Below, one piece after another: positions 1 to 8,660 of a DNA stretch of 64,000 bases (the stretch's first letter is position 1; the number at the start of each line of letters is the position of its first letter). The notes beneath the pieces are model-generated. The model saw only the letters and a list, made by a program, of their open reading frames with translations. It was not told where the DNA came from and did not search any database. The DNA comes from an uncultured Lachnospiraceae bacterium (GTDB lineage Bacteria; Bacillota; Clostridia; Lachnospirales; Lachnospiraceae). The translations under genes were made by a program, and so were the position numbers. The DNA is taken from NCBI GenBank assembly GCA_910578115.1, contig CAJTPO010000025.1:1-64000 (forward strand), written 5' to 3'.

Positions 1-56
1 TGCCGGGCAGATTGGGGACTTTCACCCGTTAGAACGTGTGCCCACCGGGCACACAT

Positions 57-97
57 AAAAAGGGAAGCGGCTGCACGTCCTGGCGCAGCCGCTTCCC
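57..97 (-). terminator. Rho-independent terminator of the GPH symporter gene
   Basis: A 13-bp perfect stem (62-74 with 85-97, GC-rich) is followed on the minus strand by a run of five T. It lies 34 bases past the stop of the symporter gene and should end that transcript. Confidence 0.85.
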
Positions 98-130
98 CTG
101 TATCAATCTTTATGCAGTTTTCAAATTATT

Positions 131-1504
131 CTATCGCACACCATGCTCTGCATCCCAGTCCGCATTAGCCTTCTCAACCTTCAGATTATACATGATAATA
201 CTGATCAGGATGATCGAGATCATCGGAAACCACAGATACATGAAGTTCAGCATGTTGAGCGTGGATGCCGACTGCTGCGCCGCGTTCGGCACGTAACCGC
301 TGGCTGCCAGAAGCATACCGGAGATCGCCGAGCCGAGGCCGCCTCCCACCTTGATTCCCAGTGAGGAACAGGAGAACATGGCTCCTTCAATATGCTTGCC
401 CTTCGTGCGCACCGTGTACTCGGAAGCCGCCGAGATCACCGCGTTGATATCTCCCGTAACCGGGCTGGTGCACAGACCTGCCAGCGCAGAACTGATAAGC
501 ATCAGCGGGATGATCCCCAGATAGCCGCCGATGATAAAGCCGATGCGGAATATACCCGCCATCACATAGCCGTAAAGGTTAACCTTGTACATGCCTTTGA
601 ACTTCTTTACCAGCGCCGGTGTAAACGCCAGACCGATAACCATCGGCAGCATCTGCGCCATAGAGAAAGTTCCCAGCATTGCCGGATTGCCGATCACATA
701 CGTCATGTAATAGATACCGATACCGGCGATACCTGTCTGAATATACATCAAAATATAGAAAGCTGCGATCATCAGGAAATATTTATTGGCGATCAGGAGT
801 TTCAGGGATTCTCCAAAGGAAATCTTCTCCTGCGGCTCTGATTCCGTAACTTCTACGCCTTCTGTCAATTCTTCCTCCGACAGCTCTTTTACCGAGAAGA
901 CGGAGATCGTATTCACGATCAGAGCGATCACCGCATAGAGAAAGGCTACCGTTCTCCATCCCGTGGCGCCGCCGCCGAATTTCCCCACCAGTCCTACCGT
1001 GACCGAAGCCACTGTCAGGTTTGTCGCCAGAGAGAACATAAAGCGGATGGATCCCATCTGCACACGCTCATTGCCGTTCTTCGTGATCAGGGAAGTAAGC
1101 GACGCATAGGCAATATTATTGGCCGTGTAGAAGATTGCGTTCAACAGTGTGTAGGTGATGAAGAAATAGGCATATTTAGCCGTTTCACCCAGACTTTCCG
1201 GAATCGCAAAAACCGCTACCAGCAGAATACAGTTGCCGATCTGTGACCAGAGCATCCAGGGACGCGCCTTACCCAGCTTCGTGTGTGTCTTGTCGATCAG
1301 ATTGCCGAAGAATACGTCCGTGATACCGTCCGCAAACTTAGAAAACATGATCAGCGTGCCGACGATCCCGGCATTCAGCCCTACCGTATCTGTCAGATAG
1401 ATCAGCACAAAGCTGGTCAGCAGTCCATAGATACAGTTTGCGGCCAGATCTCCCGAGCCGTAGCCTATCTTGTTATACCATTTCAAATATCTTTTGTCTC
1501 CCAT
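131..1504 (-). CDS. GPH-family sugar:cation symporter
   Basis: Predicted secondary transporter of the glycoside-pentoside-hexuronide:cation symporter family (MFS fold), bringing a glycoside or its hydrolysis product across the cytoplasmic membrane with a cation. The 457-residue protein begins with the family-like segment KIGYGSGDLAAN, then about twelve hydrophobic segments, with a KARPWMLW loop after the second helix pair that is typical of MelB/XynB-like members. The start at 1504 is chosen over an upstream codon because AAAGGAG lies about 9 bases before it. It follows the GH3 gene on the same strand after about 250 bases, so a shared role in beta-glucoside use is inferred; the substrate cannot be read from sequence. 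Confidence 0.9.
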   Translation of the reverse strand: MGDKRYLKWYNKIGYGSGDLAANCIYGLLTSFVLIYLTDTVGLNAGIVGTLIMFSKFADGITDVFFGNLIDKTHTKLGKARPWMLWSQIGNCILLVAVFAIPESLGETAKYAYFFITYTLLNAIFYTANNIAYASLTSLITKNGNERVQMGSIRFMFSLATNLTVASVTVGLVGKFGGGATGWRTVAFLYAVIALIVNTISVFSVKELSEEELTEGVEVTESEPQEKISFGESLKLLIANKYFLMIAAFYILMYIQTGIAGIGIYYMTYVIGNPAMLGTFSMAQMLPMVIGLAFTPALVKKFKGMYKVNLYGYVMAGIFRIGFIIGGYLGIIPLMLISSALAGLCTSPVTGDINAVISAASEYTVRTKGKHIEGAMFSCSSLGIKVGGGLGSAISGMLLAASGYVPNAAQQSASTLNMLNFMYLWFPMISIILISIIMYNLKVEKANADWDAEHGVR

Positions 1505-1751
1505 GCGTTTTCTGACTCCTTTCTTAGCGCCGGTGCATCCGCTGCCGTGCAGCAGATGCAAACAAATATTTTATGAAATTATTATATTATTTTTAATTTT
1601 TACGGCATATGACGAAAACCAACCGCCGGGCCGATTCGGGTGTGTCCATTCTCAACCTGACTGAATGCGATGAGACACTTTATATGGTACTTTATCTACC
1701 ACTTTATCTGCCGTCAGCACTGCCTGCATCAAGGCAGGCCCTATTGCCACT

Positions 1752-3833
1752 CTACAGGCTGATCACCGTCTCTGTGAGATCTTCCTGTGCGGAGCTGGAA
1801 CCTACATAGATCGGATAATCCATATGCTCTAACTGCCACTCGCGGTAAACCGGATTATACCATTTCAGCTTTTCAACTGGCGTGACGATCTCCACCGTCT
1901 TCTCTTCCCCCGCCTTCAAGGATACGCGGGTAAAGCCGCGCAGCTGTTTCACCGGCCTGTCTACTGCGGAATTCTGGAAGCCCACATAGAGCTGCACTAC
2001 CTCGTCGCCATCCCTGTCACCGGTATTCTTAACCCTGGCCGTCACTTTCAGACAATCTTCTTCCACTGCTGCCTTCGGGTCAGAAATATCAAAAGTGGTA
2101 TAGCTTAAACCGAAACCGTAAGGGACCAGAGGCTTCACGCCGTTTTTCTCCAGACGGGTATAGCCGTGGTAATACTCATAGTACTGGTCTGTTGCCTCCC
2201 AGTCCACATGCGGCAGATCCTCTTCCGCATAAGGAACCACATAGGGAAGCTTACCCGACGGATTCACATCCCCGTAAAGGATCTCCGCCAGCGCGGTGCC
2301 GCCCTCCATTCCGGGATAATAAGCCATGATCACGGCATTCACACAGTCATACCACTCTGTCATCATGATCATATTGCCGCCCACCAGGACCACCGCAGAC
2401 TTCTCATTCACCGGGCCTGCCTGCTTCACCAGCTCGATGTCTTCTTTGTGCAGCCCCAGGCCTGACTTCCGGTCGCCGCCCATGGAACCTGTATAGTTCT
2501 CCGCCTCATTCTCGGAGATAAATTCCCCTTCGTCGTCATGGTCATAGCCCACCACGAAGATGACCGCATCGACGCTGGCCGCCAGTTTCTTCGCACTCTC
2601 CACATCGACACCGTCATGGAACAGCACTTCACAGTCCGGGTTCGCCTTCTCCAGCCCTTCCTTCGGCGTCACCACGTAAGGCGGGCGCACCCAGCTGGAA
2701 CCATGGTCACCGATGACCGCCGTGTCTGCCAGCTTGCCGATCAGGGCAATCTTCTTCGTCTCGCTCTTTTTCAGCGGAAGCACCTTTTCATTCTTGATCA
2801 GGGTGATGCCCTTCTGTGCCGCTTCCTTCGCCACCGCGATATGCTCTGCACAGCCCACCACAGACATGTCGTATTCTTTGTGATCTTTATCAAAAGCAAG
2901 GATTGTCCGCACGATGCGCAGCGCCGCTTCATTGATACGCTCTTCCGGCACGAAGCCGTCCTGTACCGCCTGCACCAGACGCTTCCCAAAAAACTGCGTC
3001 CACATCATCTCCATATCCTGACCGCCGTTGGCCGCCTCCACCGTATCCCGGACGCCCCAGCAGAAATCGGACATCACGAAACCGTCGAAATCCCATTCTT
3101 TCTTCAATACCTGACGCAGCAGATAGTTGTGATGACCGCAGTGCACGCCGTTATACCGGTTATAAGAACTCATGATACTGGCTGCCCCTGCGTCCACACA
3201 GTCCTTAAAGTGCGGCAGATATACCTCCTGCTCTGTCCGCTGGTCACAGGTCACGCTGCACTTGAAACGCGCATTTTCCATGTCGTTGAAGGCATAGTGT
3301 TTCACGCATGCCATGATATCCTCATCCTGCACGCCCCGCACCAGTGCGGCTCCCATCTGGCCGATCTGATATGTCTCTTCGCCGTAAGTCTCCTGACTTC
3401 TGCCCCAGCCCGGATTATACGGCATATTGATGCATACTCCCGCAAAAAGATTGCCGCCAAAAGCCCGCACTTCTTTGCCGATGCAGTGTCCCACCTTCTC
3501 CTCCAGAGCCGTGTCAAAGGTAGCTCCCCTTGCCATGGAAACCGGGAAACACGTAGTCTGCCAGTTGCCGCATACCACGCCCCGCGGGCCGTCCGCAAAC
3601 AGCATCGGCGGCAGGTTGTATTCCTCCAGACCACCCGCCGCGTAAGGCGTCACATTATAATGATTCTCTTCACTCTCCATCGCTTCTGCAAGGGCCGCCA
3701 GTGCCTCTGCCGTGGTGGTAGTAAGATCAATATTTCCACTCATCAGCCATACCTTCTGCTCCAGCGTCAACTTGTCCACCAGTTTCTGCGCTTCATCTGT
3801 CATGGAAAGACGATATTCTTTGGTTGCTCTCAT
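1752..3833 (-). CDS. Glycoside hydrolase family 3 (beta-glucosidase type)
   Basis: Cytoplasmic GH3 beta-glycosidase (693 aa, no signal peptide). The N-terminal TIM-barrel domain carries the KH-x-N type substrate motif KHYAFND (178-184) and the nucleophile aspartate in VMSDFCWG (Asp256). A second alpha/beta domain follows (about 340-560) and a C-terminal fibronectin-III-like domain (about 590-690), the usual three-domain plan. AAAGGAG lies 9 bases before the ATG. It sits between a LacI regulator gene and a GPH symporter gene on the same strand. Candidate operators lie in its upstream region. Beta-glucosidase is the commonest activity for this layout, but xylosidase or other GH3 activities are possible. 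Confidence 0.92.
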   Translation of the reverse strand: MRATKEYRLSMTDEAQKLVDKLTLEQKVWLMSGNIDLTTTTAEALAALAEAMESEENHYNVTPYAAGGLEEYNLPPMLFADGPRGVVCGNWQTTCFPVSMARGATFDTALEEKVGHCIGKEVRAFGGNLFAGVCINMPYNPGWGRSQETYGEETYQIGQMGAALVRGVQDEDIMACVKHYAFNDMENARFKCSVTCDQRTEQEVYLPHFKDCVDAGAASIMSSYNRYNGVHCGHHNYLLRQVLKKEWDFDGFVMSDFCWGVRDTVEAANGGQDMEMMWTQFFGKRLVQAVQDGFVPEERINEAALRIVRTILAFDKDHKEYDMSVVGCAEHIAVAKEAAQKGITLIKNEKVLPLKKSETKKIALIGKLADTAVIGDHGSSWVRPPYVVTPKEGLEKANPDCEVLFHDGVDVESAKKLAASVDAVIFVVGYDHDDEGEFISENEAENYTGSMGGDRKSGLGLHKEDIELVKQAGPVNEKSAVVLVGGNMIMMTEWYDCVNAVIMAYYPGMEGGTALAEILYGDVNPSGKLPYVVPYAEEDLPHVDWEATDQYYEYYHGYTRLEKNGVKPLVPYGFGLSYTTFDISDPKAAVEEDCLKVTARVKNTGDRDGDEVVQLYVGFQNSAVDRPVKQLRGFTRVSLKAGEEKTVEIVTPVEKLKWYNPVYREWQLEHMDYPIYVGSSSAQEDLTETVISL

Positions 3834-3911
3834 GTGTTTGCTCCTTTCGATTTTGGTTAAATTTTATACTTTTGTCTGATTATTTTGTCTGGAAACATCT
3901 TCGTGATATTT

Positions 3912-3927
3912 CCGTGTACGTTAACGG
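3912..3927 (+). promoter_or_regulatory. Candidate LacI-family operator, copy 1
   Basis: CCGTGTACGTTAACGG, containing the palindrome CGTTAACG, lies 79 bases before the GH3 start. An inverted copy differing at one base lies about 120 bases further upstream. The pair sits between the GH3 gene and the LacI gene, so control by that regulator, possibly through looping, is inferred. Confidence 0.5.
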
Positions 3928-4049
3928 TTGTCTCATTATAAAAACGGATTGGCGAAAATGTCAATCCGTTTTCTGTGTGAAAGTATATTTTTCGTTATAG
4001 TGCACAATCTTTGTTTCCCCAGCCGGACTCTGTCCTCTTAGCTTCTCGT

Positions 4050-4065
4050 CCGTTAACGTGCACGG
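4050..4065 (-). promoter_or_regulatory. Candidate LacI-family operator, copy 2
   Basis: Read on the minus strand this is CCGTGCACGTTAACGG, 15 of 16 bases identical to copy 1 but in opposite orientation. It lies just past the stop codon of the LacI gene. Two inverted sites 138 bases apart centre to centre suit a tetrameric or looping repressor. Confidence 0.5.
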
Positions 4066-4126
4066 CCGTCAGCTTTATCAGGATTTTGCACAAATGCTTT
4101 CCGGCGGAATCCTGATCCGTTCATTT

Positions 4127-5158
4127 TCAGAGATTTTGTGCAATATGTATACTCAGGTCTGTGTAACACATCTTCTCTTTCGGAAGCGTACCATAGGCAA
4201 GATACTGAAACAGTATCTCCAGAGACTGCTCCCCCTGCTTCTCCGGCTCCTGACAGATCGTAGCCGAAACACTGCCCTGCCTGATCAGTTCTTCCATATC
4301 CTCCACAAGATCATTGGTTATGATCTTCACCTGACGCTTCGCATCCATCTTTGCAACTGTCCGGCAGATCTCATAATCTCTGGGATTCACCACATAAACC
4401 ACATTCACATCCGGATATCTGCGAAACATTTCCCGTACCGAAGCCTCGTTCTGCTCCTGTTCCTCCTCAATCTTACAAATATCCAGAATCTTCATCCCCG
4501 GATACCGCTCCGCCGCTTCCCTGCAAAAGCCCTTTATACGCTCCCTGTGGCTGGTTGCCGCCTCATTCCCCTCCGAATAAATGCACACTCCGGCGTCCTC
4601 ACCCCCGACAAGCTCGGCAAGTCCCGCCGCCAGTCTGCCGGCCTGCTCATAGTCACATCCCACATATGCAAGAAATTCCTGATCCGCCATATAAGTATTA
4701 TAAAAAACCACCGGTATCTCAAGTCTCCGCGTCTCTTCCATATATGCCCGTACATCGGGCGTATCCATGCCAAGAGTCACGATCCCGTCCAGCTCCCGCA
4801 GCATATGCCAGTATGCCGATTCTCTGGAAAAAGAAGATTCCCTGCTTTTTCCCACCGGGTAGAAGTTCACCTGCACACCGTATTGTGCCAGCTCCTTCGC
4901 CTTCTTCTGTGCCGCGCGGGCCACATGTTGGAAATAGGGATGGTATTCCACACCAGGAATAAAAAAACCGATCTTCAGTTTCTTCTTCATCACCGCTAAT
5001 CCCTGAGCCACCTGATTGGGCCGATAGTTCAATTCCCGCATAACGGCCTCTACACGCTCTTTCGTCTGTGCATTCACCATACCCCGGTTATGCAGAACGC
5101 GGTCAACCGTCCCGATCGATACCCCCGCCTTTTCGGCAATCTCTTTGATCGTCGCCAT
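4127..5158 (-). CDS. LacI-family transcriptional regulator
   Basis: DNA-binding repressor/activator of the LacI/GalR family, 343 aa. The N-terminal helix-turn-helix reads MATIKEIAEKAGVS...TVDRVLHNRG (residues 1-26), with the hinge helix around 50-60, followed by a periplasmic-binding-protein-like sensor domain to the end. The start at 5158 gives the canonical N-terminus and has AAGGAG 9-10 bases upstream; longer open frame upstream is not needed. It is the first gene of the LacI-GH3-symporter group. It most likely senses the transported sugar or a breakdown product. The sensor domain does not identify the ligand. Confidence 0.92.
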   Translation of the reverse strand: MATIKEIAEKAGVSIGTVDRVLHNRGMVNAQTKERVEAVMRELNYRPNQVAQGLAVMKKKLKIGFFIPGVEYHPYFQHVARAAQKKAKELAQYGVQVNFYPVGKSRESSFSRESAYWHMLRELDGIVTLGMDTPDVRAYMEETRRLEIPVVFYNTYMADQEFLAYVGCDYEQAGRLAAGLAELVGGEDAGVCIYSEGNEAATSHRERIKGFCREAAERYPGMKILDICKIEEEQEQNEASVREMFRRYPDVNVVYVVNPRDYEICRTVAKMDAKRQVKIITNDLVEDMEELIRQGSVSATICQEPEKQGEQSLEILFQYLAYGTLPKEKMCYTDLSIHIAQNL

Positions 5159-5464
5159 GCTGTCATTTCTCCTTGTTTTCTGCCGCTGCATCGCTGCTTC
5201 TGCCTGTAATAGATTTTGATTCCTGCGGTCTTGTTTCTCCGGCTGTGATGTCTGCAGGTTTCTCATTTGGAAGCAGAGAGGACAGATCTTTTTTACGCAG
5301 TTTATATTGTACCATAAATTGCCCGCTGCGCTACTGTTCTTTTCGGATATTTCCAGCATTGGCAGAAGAAGAGCATCCTTTCCTACCACTCAGCGATCGT
5401 CCCGTCATCATTACGCCAGACAGGATTCTTCCATGTTTATATCCATTCCTTTCGCTCCGCTCAA

Positions 5465-5497
5465 GGCACAAAACGCCATGAAAAGGGTTTTCGTGCC
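5465..5497. other. Inverted repeat upstream of the LacI gene
   Basis: GGCAC-AAAAC pairs with GTTTT-C-GTGCC, giving a 10-bp stem with one bulge. It lies in the 523-base gene-free stretch between the LacI gene and the dehydratase gene. No gene was seen in 5159-5529; open frames there lack a ribosome site or recognisable protein. Confidence 0.45.
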
Positions 5498-5529
5498 AAG
5501 CATTTTGTGTTATAGTTAATCTAATAATT

Positions 5530-5645
5530 AGGCATCCCGGTATCAATGGCTGATGCACCCACCCGTTAAGTATTGATATGCAGGTGGCCTCTTTTCAAAG
5601 GTGGGAATACCGTAGAATAGGTTCACTATGTGAGCCTGTTTTTTG
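5530..5645 (+). ncRNA. Candidate structured small RNA, plus strand
   Basis: This gene-free stretch ends in an intrinsic terminator that faces away from every neighbouring gene, so something on the plus strand should be transcribed here. Nested pairings are visible: CGGTAT (5538-5543) with ATACCG (5607-5612), and inside it CCCACC (5558-5563) with GGTGGG (5600-5605), with a GGTGG copy at 5583-5587 as an alternative partner. No family was recognised. No plus-strand gene follows, which argues against a cis-acting leader. Confidence 0.45.
5619..5645 (+). terminator. Plus-strand intrinsic terminator
   Basis: AGGTTCAC and GTGAGCCT form an 8-bp stem with a 3-base loop, followed by GTTTTTTG. The T-run is only on the plus strand, so it does not serve the minus-strand operon that ends at 5682. 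Confidence 0.7.
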
Positions 5646-5681
5646 TGTCTTATTGCCAATTTTGGCTTAATTTACTATTTT

Positions 5682-6782
5682 TCAACCTTTACATCCTTTC
5701 TCTGCTTCCGCCAGCCGCTCTTCATTAACCTGTACGCCAAGTCCCGGCTCTCTGATCAGTTCTATAAATCCCTGATGATAACGGTATATCTCAGGGTTGG
5801 AAATATAATCCAGGAGATCACCGCCTTTATTGTAATGAATGCCAAGGCTTTGTTCCTGAATAAAGACATTTGGCGTACAGGTATCCAATTGAATACAGCT
5901 GCCCAGTGCTACAGGCCCTAAAGGACAATGCGGAGCTACGGCTACATCATATGCTTCCGCCATGGACGCTATCTTCCTGCATTCCGAGATTCCACCCGCA
6001 TGAGAAAGATCCGGCTGTATAACATCTACACAGCCGTCCTGCAAAAGCTGCTTGAACTCCCAGCGTGAGAACATTCTTTCTCCGGTGGCAACAGGGGTTG
6101 CCGTAACCCTGGCGATCTCCCGCAGCGCTTCATTATTCTGGCTTAAAACCGGTTCTTCCAGAAACATCAGATGAAACTGCTCCAATTCCTTCGCCAGTAC
6201 CTTTGCCATAGATTTATGTACTCTGCCGTGAAAGTCCACCGCAATATCCATCTGACCGCCCAGCGCATCCCGAATCGCCGCCACCCTCTCACACACTGCC
6301 TCAATCTTGCTGAAATGATCGATATAGTGCATCTCCTCCGTAGCATTCATTTTAACCGCCGAGTATCCCTGCTTATGAGCCTCCAGTGCCGCTTCTCTGA
6401 CAGCCGAAGGCCGGTCCCCGCCAATCCAGCGATACACTCTGATCTTTTCCCTGCAGGCCCCTCCCAACAGTTCATAGACCGGAGCCTGATAGAACTTTCC
6501 CTTGATATCCCACAGCGCCTGATCGATCCCGGCAATGGCGCTCATCACTTCAGGTCCGCCACGGTAAAAACCGCCTCGATACATGGCCTGCCAATGATCT
6601 TCGATCATAAATGGATCTTTACCGATCAGGTAACCGGCAAATTCTTCCACTGCCGTTCTTACCGTATCGGCCCGCCCTTCAATAATCGGTTCCCCCCAGC
6701 CTTCCAGCCCGCTGTCTGTTACGATCTTAAGAAAAAGCCATCTGGGAGGCACCTTATACATCTTTATATGGTGTATCTTCAT
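5682..6782 (-). CDS. dgoD: D-galactonate dehydratase (enolase superfamily)
   Basis: Converts D-galactonate to 2-dehydro-3-deoxy-D-galactonate in the cytoplasm. The 366-residue protein closely follows E. coli DgoD as I recall it: the metal-binding acids fall at Asp183, Glu209 and Glu235, the catalytic histidines at His185 (DFHGR) and His285 (APHCPLGP), and the segment WIGGDRP matches the substrate loop. It stops about 16 residues short of the usual W-R-N-P...EW C-terminal tail. AAAGGA lies 12 bases before the ATG, slightly far. It is the last gene of the aldonate operon and is separated from the kinase gene by a palindromic repeat element. Confidence 0.88.
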   Translation of the reverse strand: MKIHHIKMYKVPPRWLFLKIVTDSGLEGWGEPIIEGRADTVRTAVEEFAGYLIGKDPFMIEDHWQAMYRGGFYRGGPEVMSAIAGIDQALWDIKGKFYQAPVYELLGGACREKIRVYRWIGGDRPSAVREAALEAHKQGYSAVKMNATEEMHYIDHFSKIEAVCERVAAIRDALGGQMDIAVDFHGRVHKSMAKVLAKELEQFHLMFLEEPVLSQNNEALREIARVTATPVATGERMFSRWEFKQLLQDGCVDVIQPDLSHAGGISECRKIASMAEAYDVAVAPHCPLGPVALGSCIQLDTCTPNVFIQEQSLGIHYNKGGDLLDYISNPEIYRYHQGFIELIREPGLGVQVNEERLAEAEKGCKG

Positions 6783-6804
6783 ATCATCGCATGTTCCTTT
6801 CTAT

Positions 6805-6888
6805 CATTAACGACGTTAGAAATTTCGTTTTCGGCCTTGCAGGTGCTTCCGTATAGGGCTCCTGCAAGAACCGGAAACAAAAAACTGC
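6805..6888. repeat. Dispersed palindromic repeat element, copy 1 (right end degraded)
   Basis: Begins with ATTAACGACGTTAGAAATTTC, then CGGCCTTGCAGG...CTCCTGCAAG, a long-stem core. It matches elements near 24.3 and 26.5 kb and a half-copy at 21.3 kb. The right terminal arm is lost. It lies between two genes of one operon, so the mRNA would carry it as a hairpin. Confidence 0.75.
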
Positions 6889-6902
6889 TCCCGGGTGCAA
6901 AT

Positions 6903-7925
6903 TTATCGCTGCACCCTGCCTGAGGTGTTTCCGGCTGCCAGAGTCTCTACTTCCGCCAGAGAGACCAGATTAAAATCATGTTCTATCGTATGCTTCAAAC
7001 ACGAAGCCGCGGCCGCAAATTCCACCGCTCTTTGCGGTTCATAGTCATTATGAAGCGCATAGATCAGACCTGCCGCAAAGGAATCTCCGCCGCCTACCCG
7101 ATCTACGATCTGCATATCATACTCTCTCGAAAAATATGCCTTCCCTTCCCCATACAGCATCCCCGACCACAGATTTCTGCTGGCTGACAGACTTTTACGT
7201 AATGTGACTGCTACATGAGATATCCGGAAACGCTCCGCCACTTCCTGCGCTGCCTTTCTATATCCTTCCGAATCCAGACTGCCCCCTTCAATATCCGAAT
7301 CTCCTGCATGAATTCCAAACACATCAGACAGATCCTCCTCATTGGCAATACACACATCCACAAACGGCATCAGTTCTCCCATCACTCTACAGGCCTCCTG
7401 CCTGCTCCACAGTTTTTTCCTGTAATTCAGATCACAGCTTATCGTAACCTGCCTTTTCTTCGCCGCCTCACAGGCTTCCCGGCATATCCGCGGCAGACAG
7501 CCGCCAAGGGCAGGCGTGATTCCTGTGAAATGAAACCAGTCTGCGCCTTCCAGTATCCTTTCCCAGTCAAAATCCCCGGGCTGCGCCATCGCAACAGAGG
7601 ATCCGGCTCTGTCGTAGATTACTTTAGAAGGCCTCTGGGAAGCCCCTTTTTCTACAAAATAAATGCCCAGACGGGGGCCGCCGTAAACGATCCCGTCCGT
7701 ATCCACGCCGAAACGCCGCAGGGCATTGGCCGCACTGTGTCCCAGCTCCTGATCCGGCAGCCTTGTCACATATGCCGCGTCCATTCCCAGCTGGGACGCG
7801 TCCACAGCCACATTTGCCTCCCCTCCGGCAAAACTGACCTCCAATCGGTCAGCCTGTACGATCCGGCCATGCCCTTCCGGATTCAGCCGCATCATCAACT
7901 CTCCAAAGCATACCAGTTTTCCCAT
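6903..7925 (-). CDS. kdgK: 2-dehydro-3-deoxygluconate/galactonate kinase (PfkB family)
   Basis: Ribokinase/PfkB-family sugar kinase (340 aa) that would phosphorylate 2-dehydro-3-deoxy-galactonate or -gluconate at C6 with ATP. Visible are the N-terminal GELMMRLNP and GGEANVA motifs of KDG kinases and the C-terminal anion-hole/catalytic motif VGGGDSFAAGL with its base aspartate. I place the start at 7925: the nearest Shine-Dalgarno (GGAAAGGA) abuts an upstream in-frame ATG at 7937 with no spacing, but gives usable spacing to 7925. It lies between the aldolase and the DgoD genes, completing the DeLey-Doudoroff-type route. Confidence 0.9.
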   Translation of the reverse strand: MGKLVCFGELMMRLNPEGHGRIVQADRLEVSFAGGEANVAVDASQLGMDAAYVTRLPDQELGHSAANALRRFGVDTDGIVYGGPRLGIYFVEKGASQRPSKVIYDRAGSSVAMAQPGDFDWERILEGADWFHFTGITPALGGCLPRICREACEAAKKRQVTISCDLNYRKKLWSRQEACRVMGELMPFVDVCIANEEDLSDVFGIHAGDSDIEGGSLDSEGYRKAAQEVAERFRISHVAVTLRKSLSASRNLWSGMLYGEGKAYFSREYDMQIVDRVGGGDSFAAGLIYALHNDYEPQRAVEFAAAASCLKHTIEHDFNLVSLAEVETLAAGNTSGRVQR

Positions 7926-7985
7926 ATCAATACCCATTCCTTTCCCGCAATCGCGAATTGACAGCTGTAAGGCACAGCTTCCGTG

Positions 7986-8660
7986 TTATCCGATGACACC
8001 CGCCTTATATGCCCTGATCTCCATCACAATCTGCTCCGCCAGATCTTTTATTTTCTCAAATTCATTCTGCAGGATCCACTGTCTGTTTACAAGACTGCCG
8101 CCAATTCCTACACCGCAGGCTCCCGCCTCCAGAAAGCTTCTCACATTCTTCTCATTCACCCCGCCCACCGCAAGCAGCGGAATATGTCCCAGAGGCGCTT
8201 TGACTGCCCTGATAAAGGACGGCCCGCCCACATCTGCCGGAAAGGTTTTAACAAAAGCCGCACCGGCCTTCCATGCCTGCACCACTTCCGTGGGTGTCAG
8301 CGCTCCAGGTATCGCTGCCATGCCCTGTTCATTTGTCAAACGAATCAATTCTGTATCCAGATGCGGCGATATAAGAAAAGATGCCCCTGCCCCTTTTGCC
8401 AGCGTCACCTGCTCTTTCGTCATTACAGTGCCCGCTCCCACGCAAACCTTATCTCCCAGATGATCCCTGATAATGCGGATTCCTTCCAATGTCTGTTGCC
8501 AGCCATCCCCGTCTTTCTGGTCAAAGGTCACTTCGATCAAAGAAATCCCTCCATCATACAATGCCTGCGCCAGCGCAGCACAGTGTTTCGCCTCAATGCC
8601 TCTGACAATCGCAATACAGCTTTTCTCTTCTATCTGTTCGATTACTTTTTTTCTGTCCAT
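7986..8660 (-). CDS. eda: KDPG/KDPGal aldolase
   Basis: Class I aldolase splitting 2-dehydro-3-deoxy-6-phospho-gluconate or -galactonate into pyruvate and glyceraldehyde 3-phosphate. The 224-residue protein has the Schiff-base lysine in FVKTFPA (Lys138), the general acid/base glutamate in IEVTF (Glu43) and the GAGTV phosphate-site region. Its ATG overlaps the TAA of the upstream dehydratase (TAATG), with GGGGGA 8 bases before, so translation is probably coupled. Kinase and second dehydratase follow on the same strand. Sugar stereochemistry (gluco or galacto) is inferred from the dgoD neighbours. Confidence 0.92.
   Translation of the reverse strand: MDRKKVIEQIEEKSCIAIVRGIEAKHCAALAQALYDGGISLIEVTFDQKDGDGWQQTLEGIRIIRDHLGDKVCVGAGTVMTKEQVTLAKGAGASFLISPHLDTELIRLTNEQGMAAIPGALTPTEVVQAWKAGAAFVKTFPADVGGPSFIRAVKAPLGHIPLLAVGGVNEKNVRSFLEAGACGVGIGGSLVNRQWILQNEFEKIKDLAEQIVMEIRAYKAGVIG

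Noticed and set aside
1729..1746. Short hairpin GCCTGC/GCAGGC after the first GH3 gene as a terminator
   Set aside because: Only 6 bp and no T-run on the minus strand.
2538..3860. 440-codon plus-strand frame opposite the first GH3 gene
   Set aside because: Antisense shadow of a clear GH3 gene; no ribosome site and an implausible His/Arg/Leu-rich protein.
5590..5645. T-box-like sequence (AAGGTGGGAATACCG before a terminator)
   Set aside because: It only partly matches the T-box core and no plus-strand gene follows for it to control.
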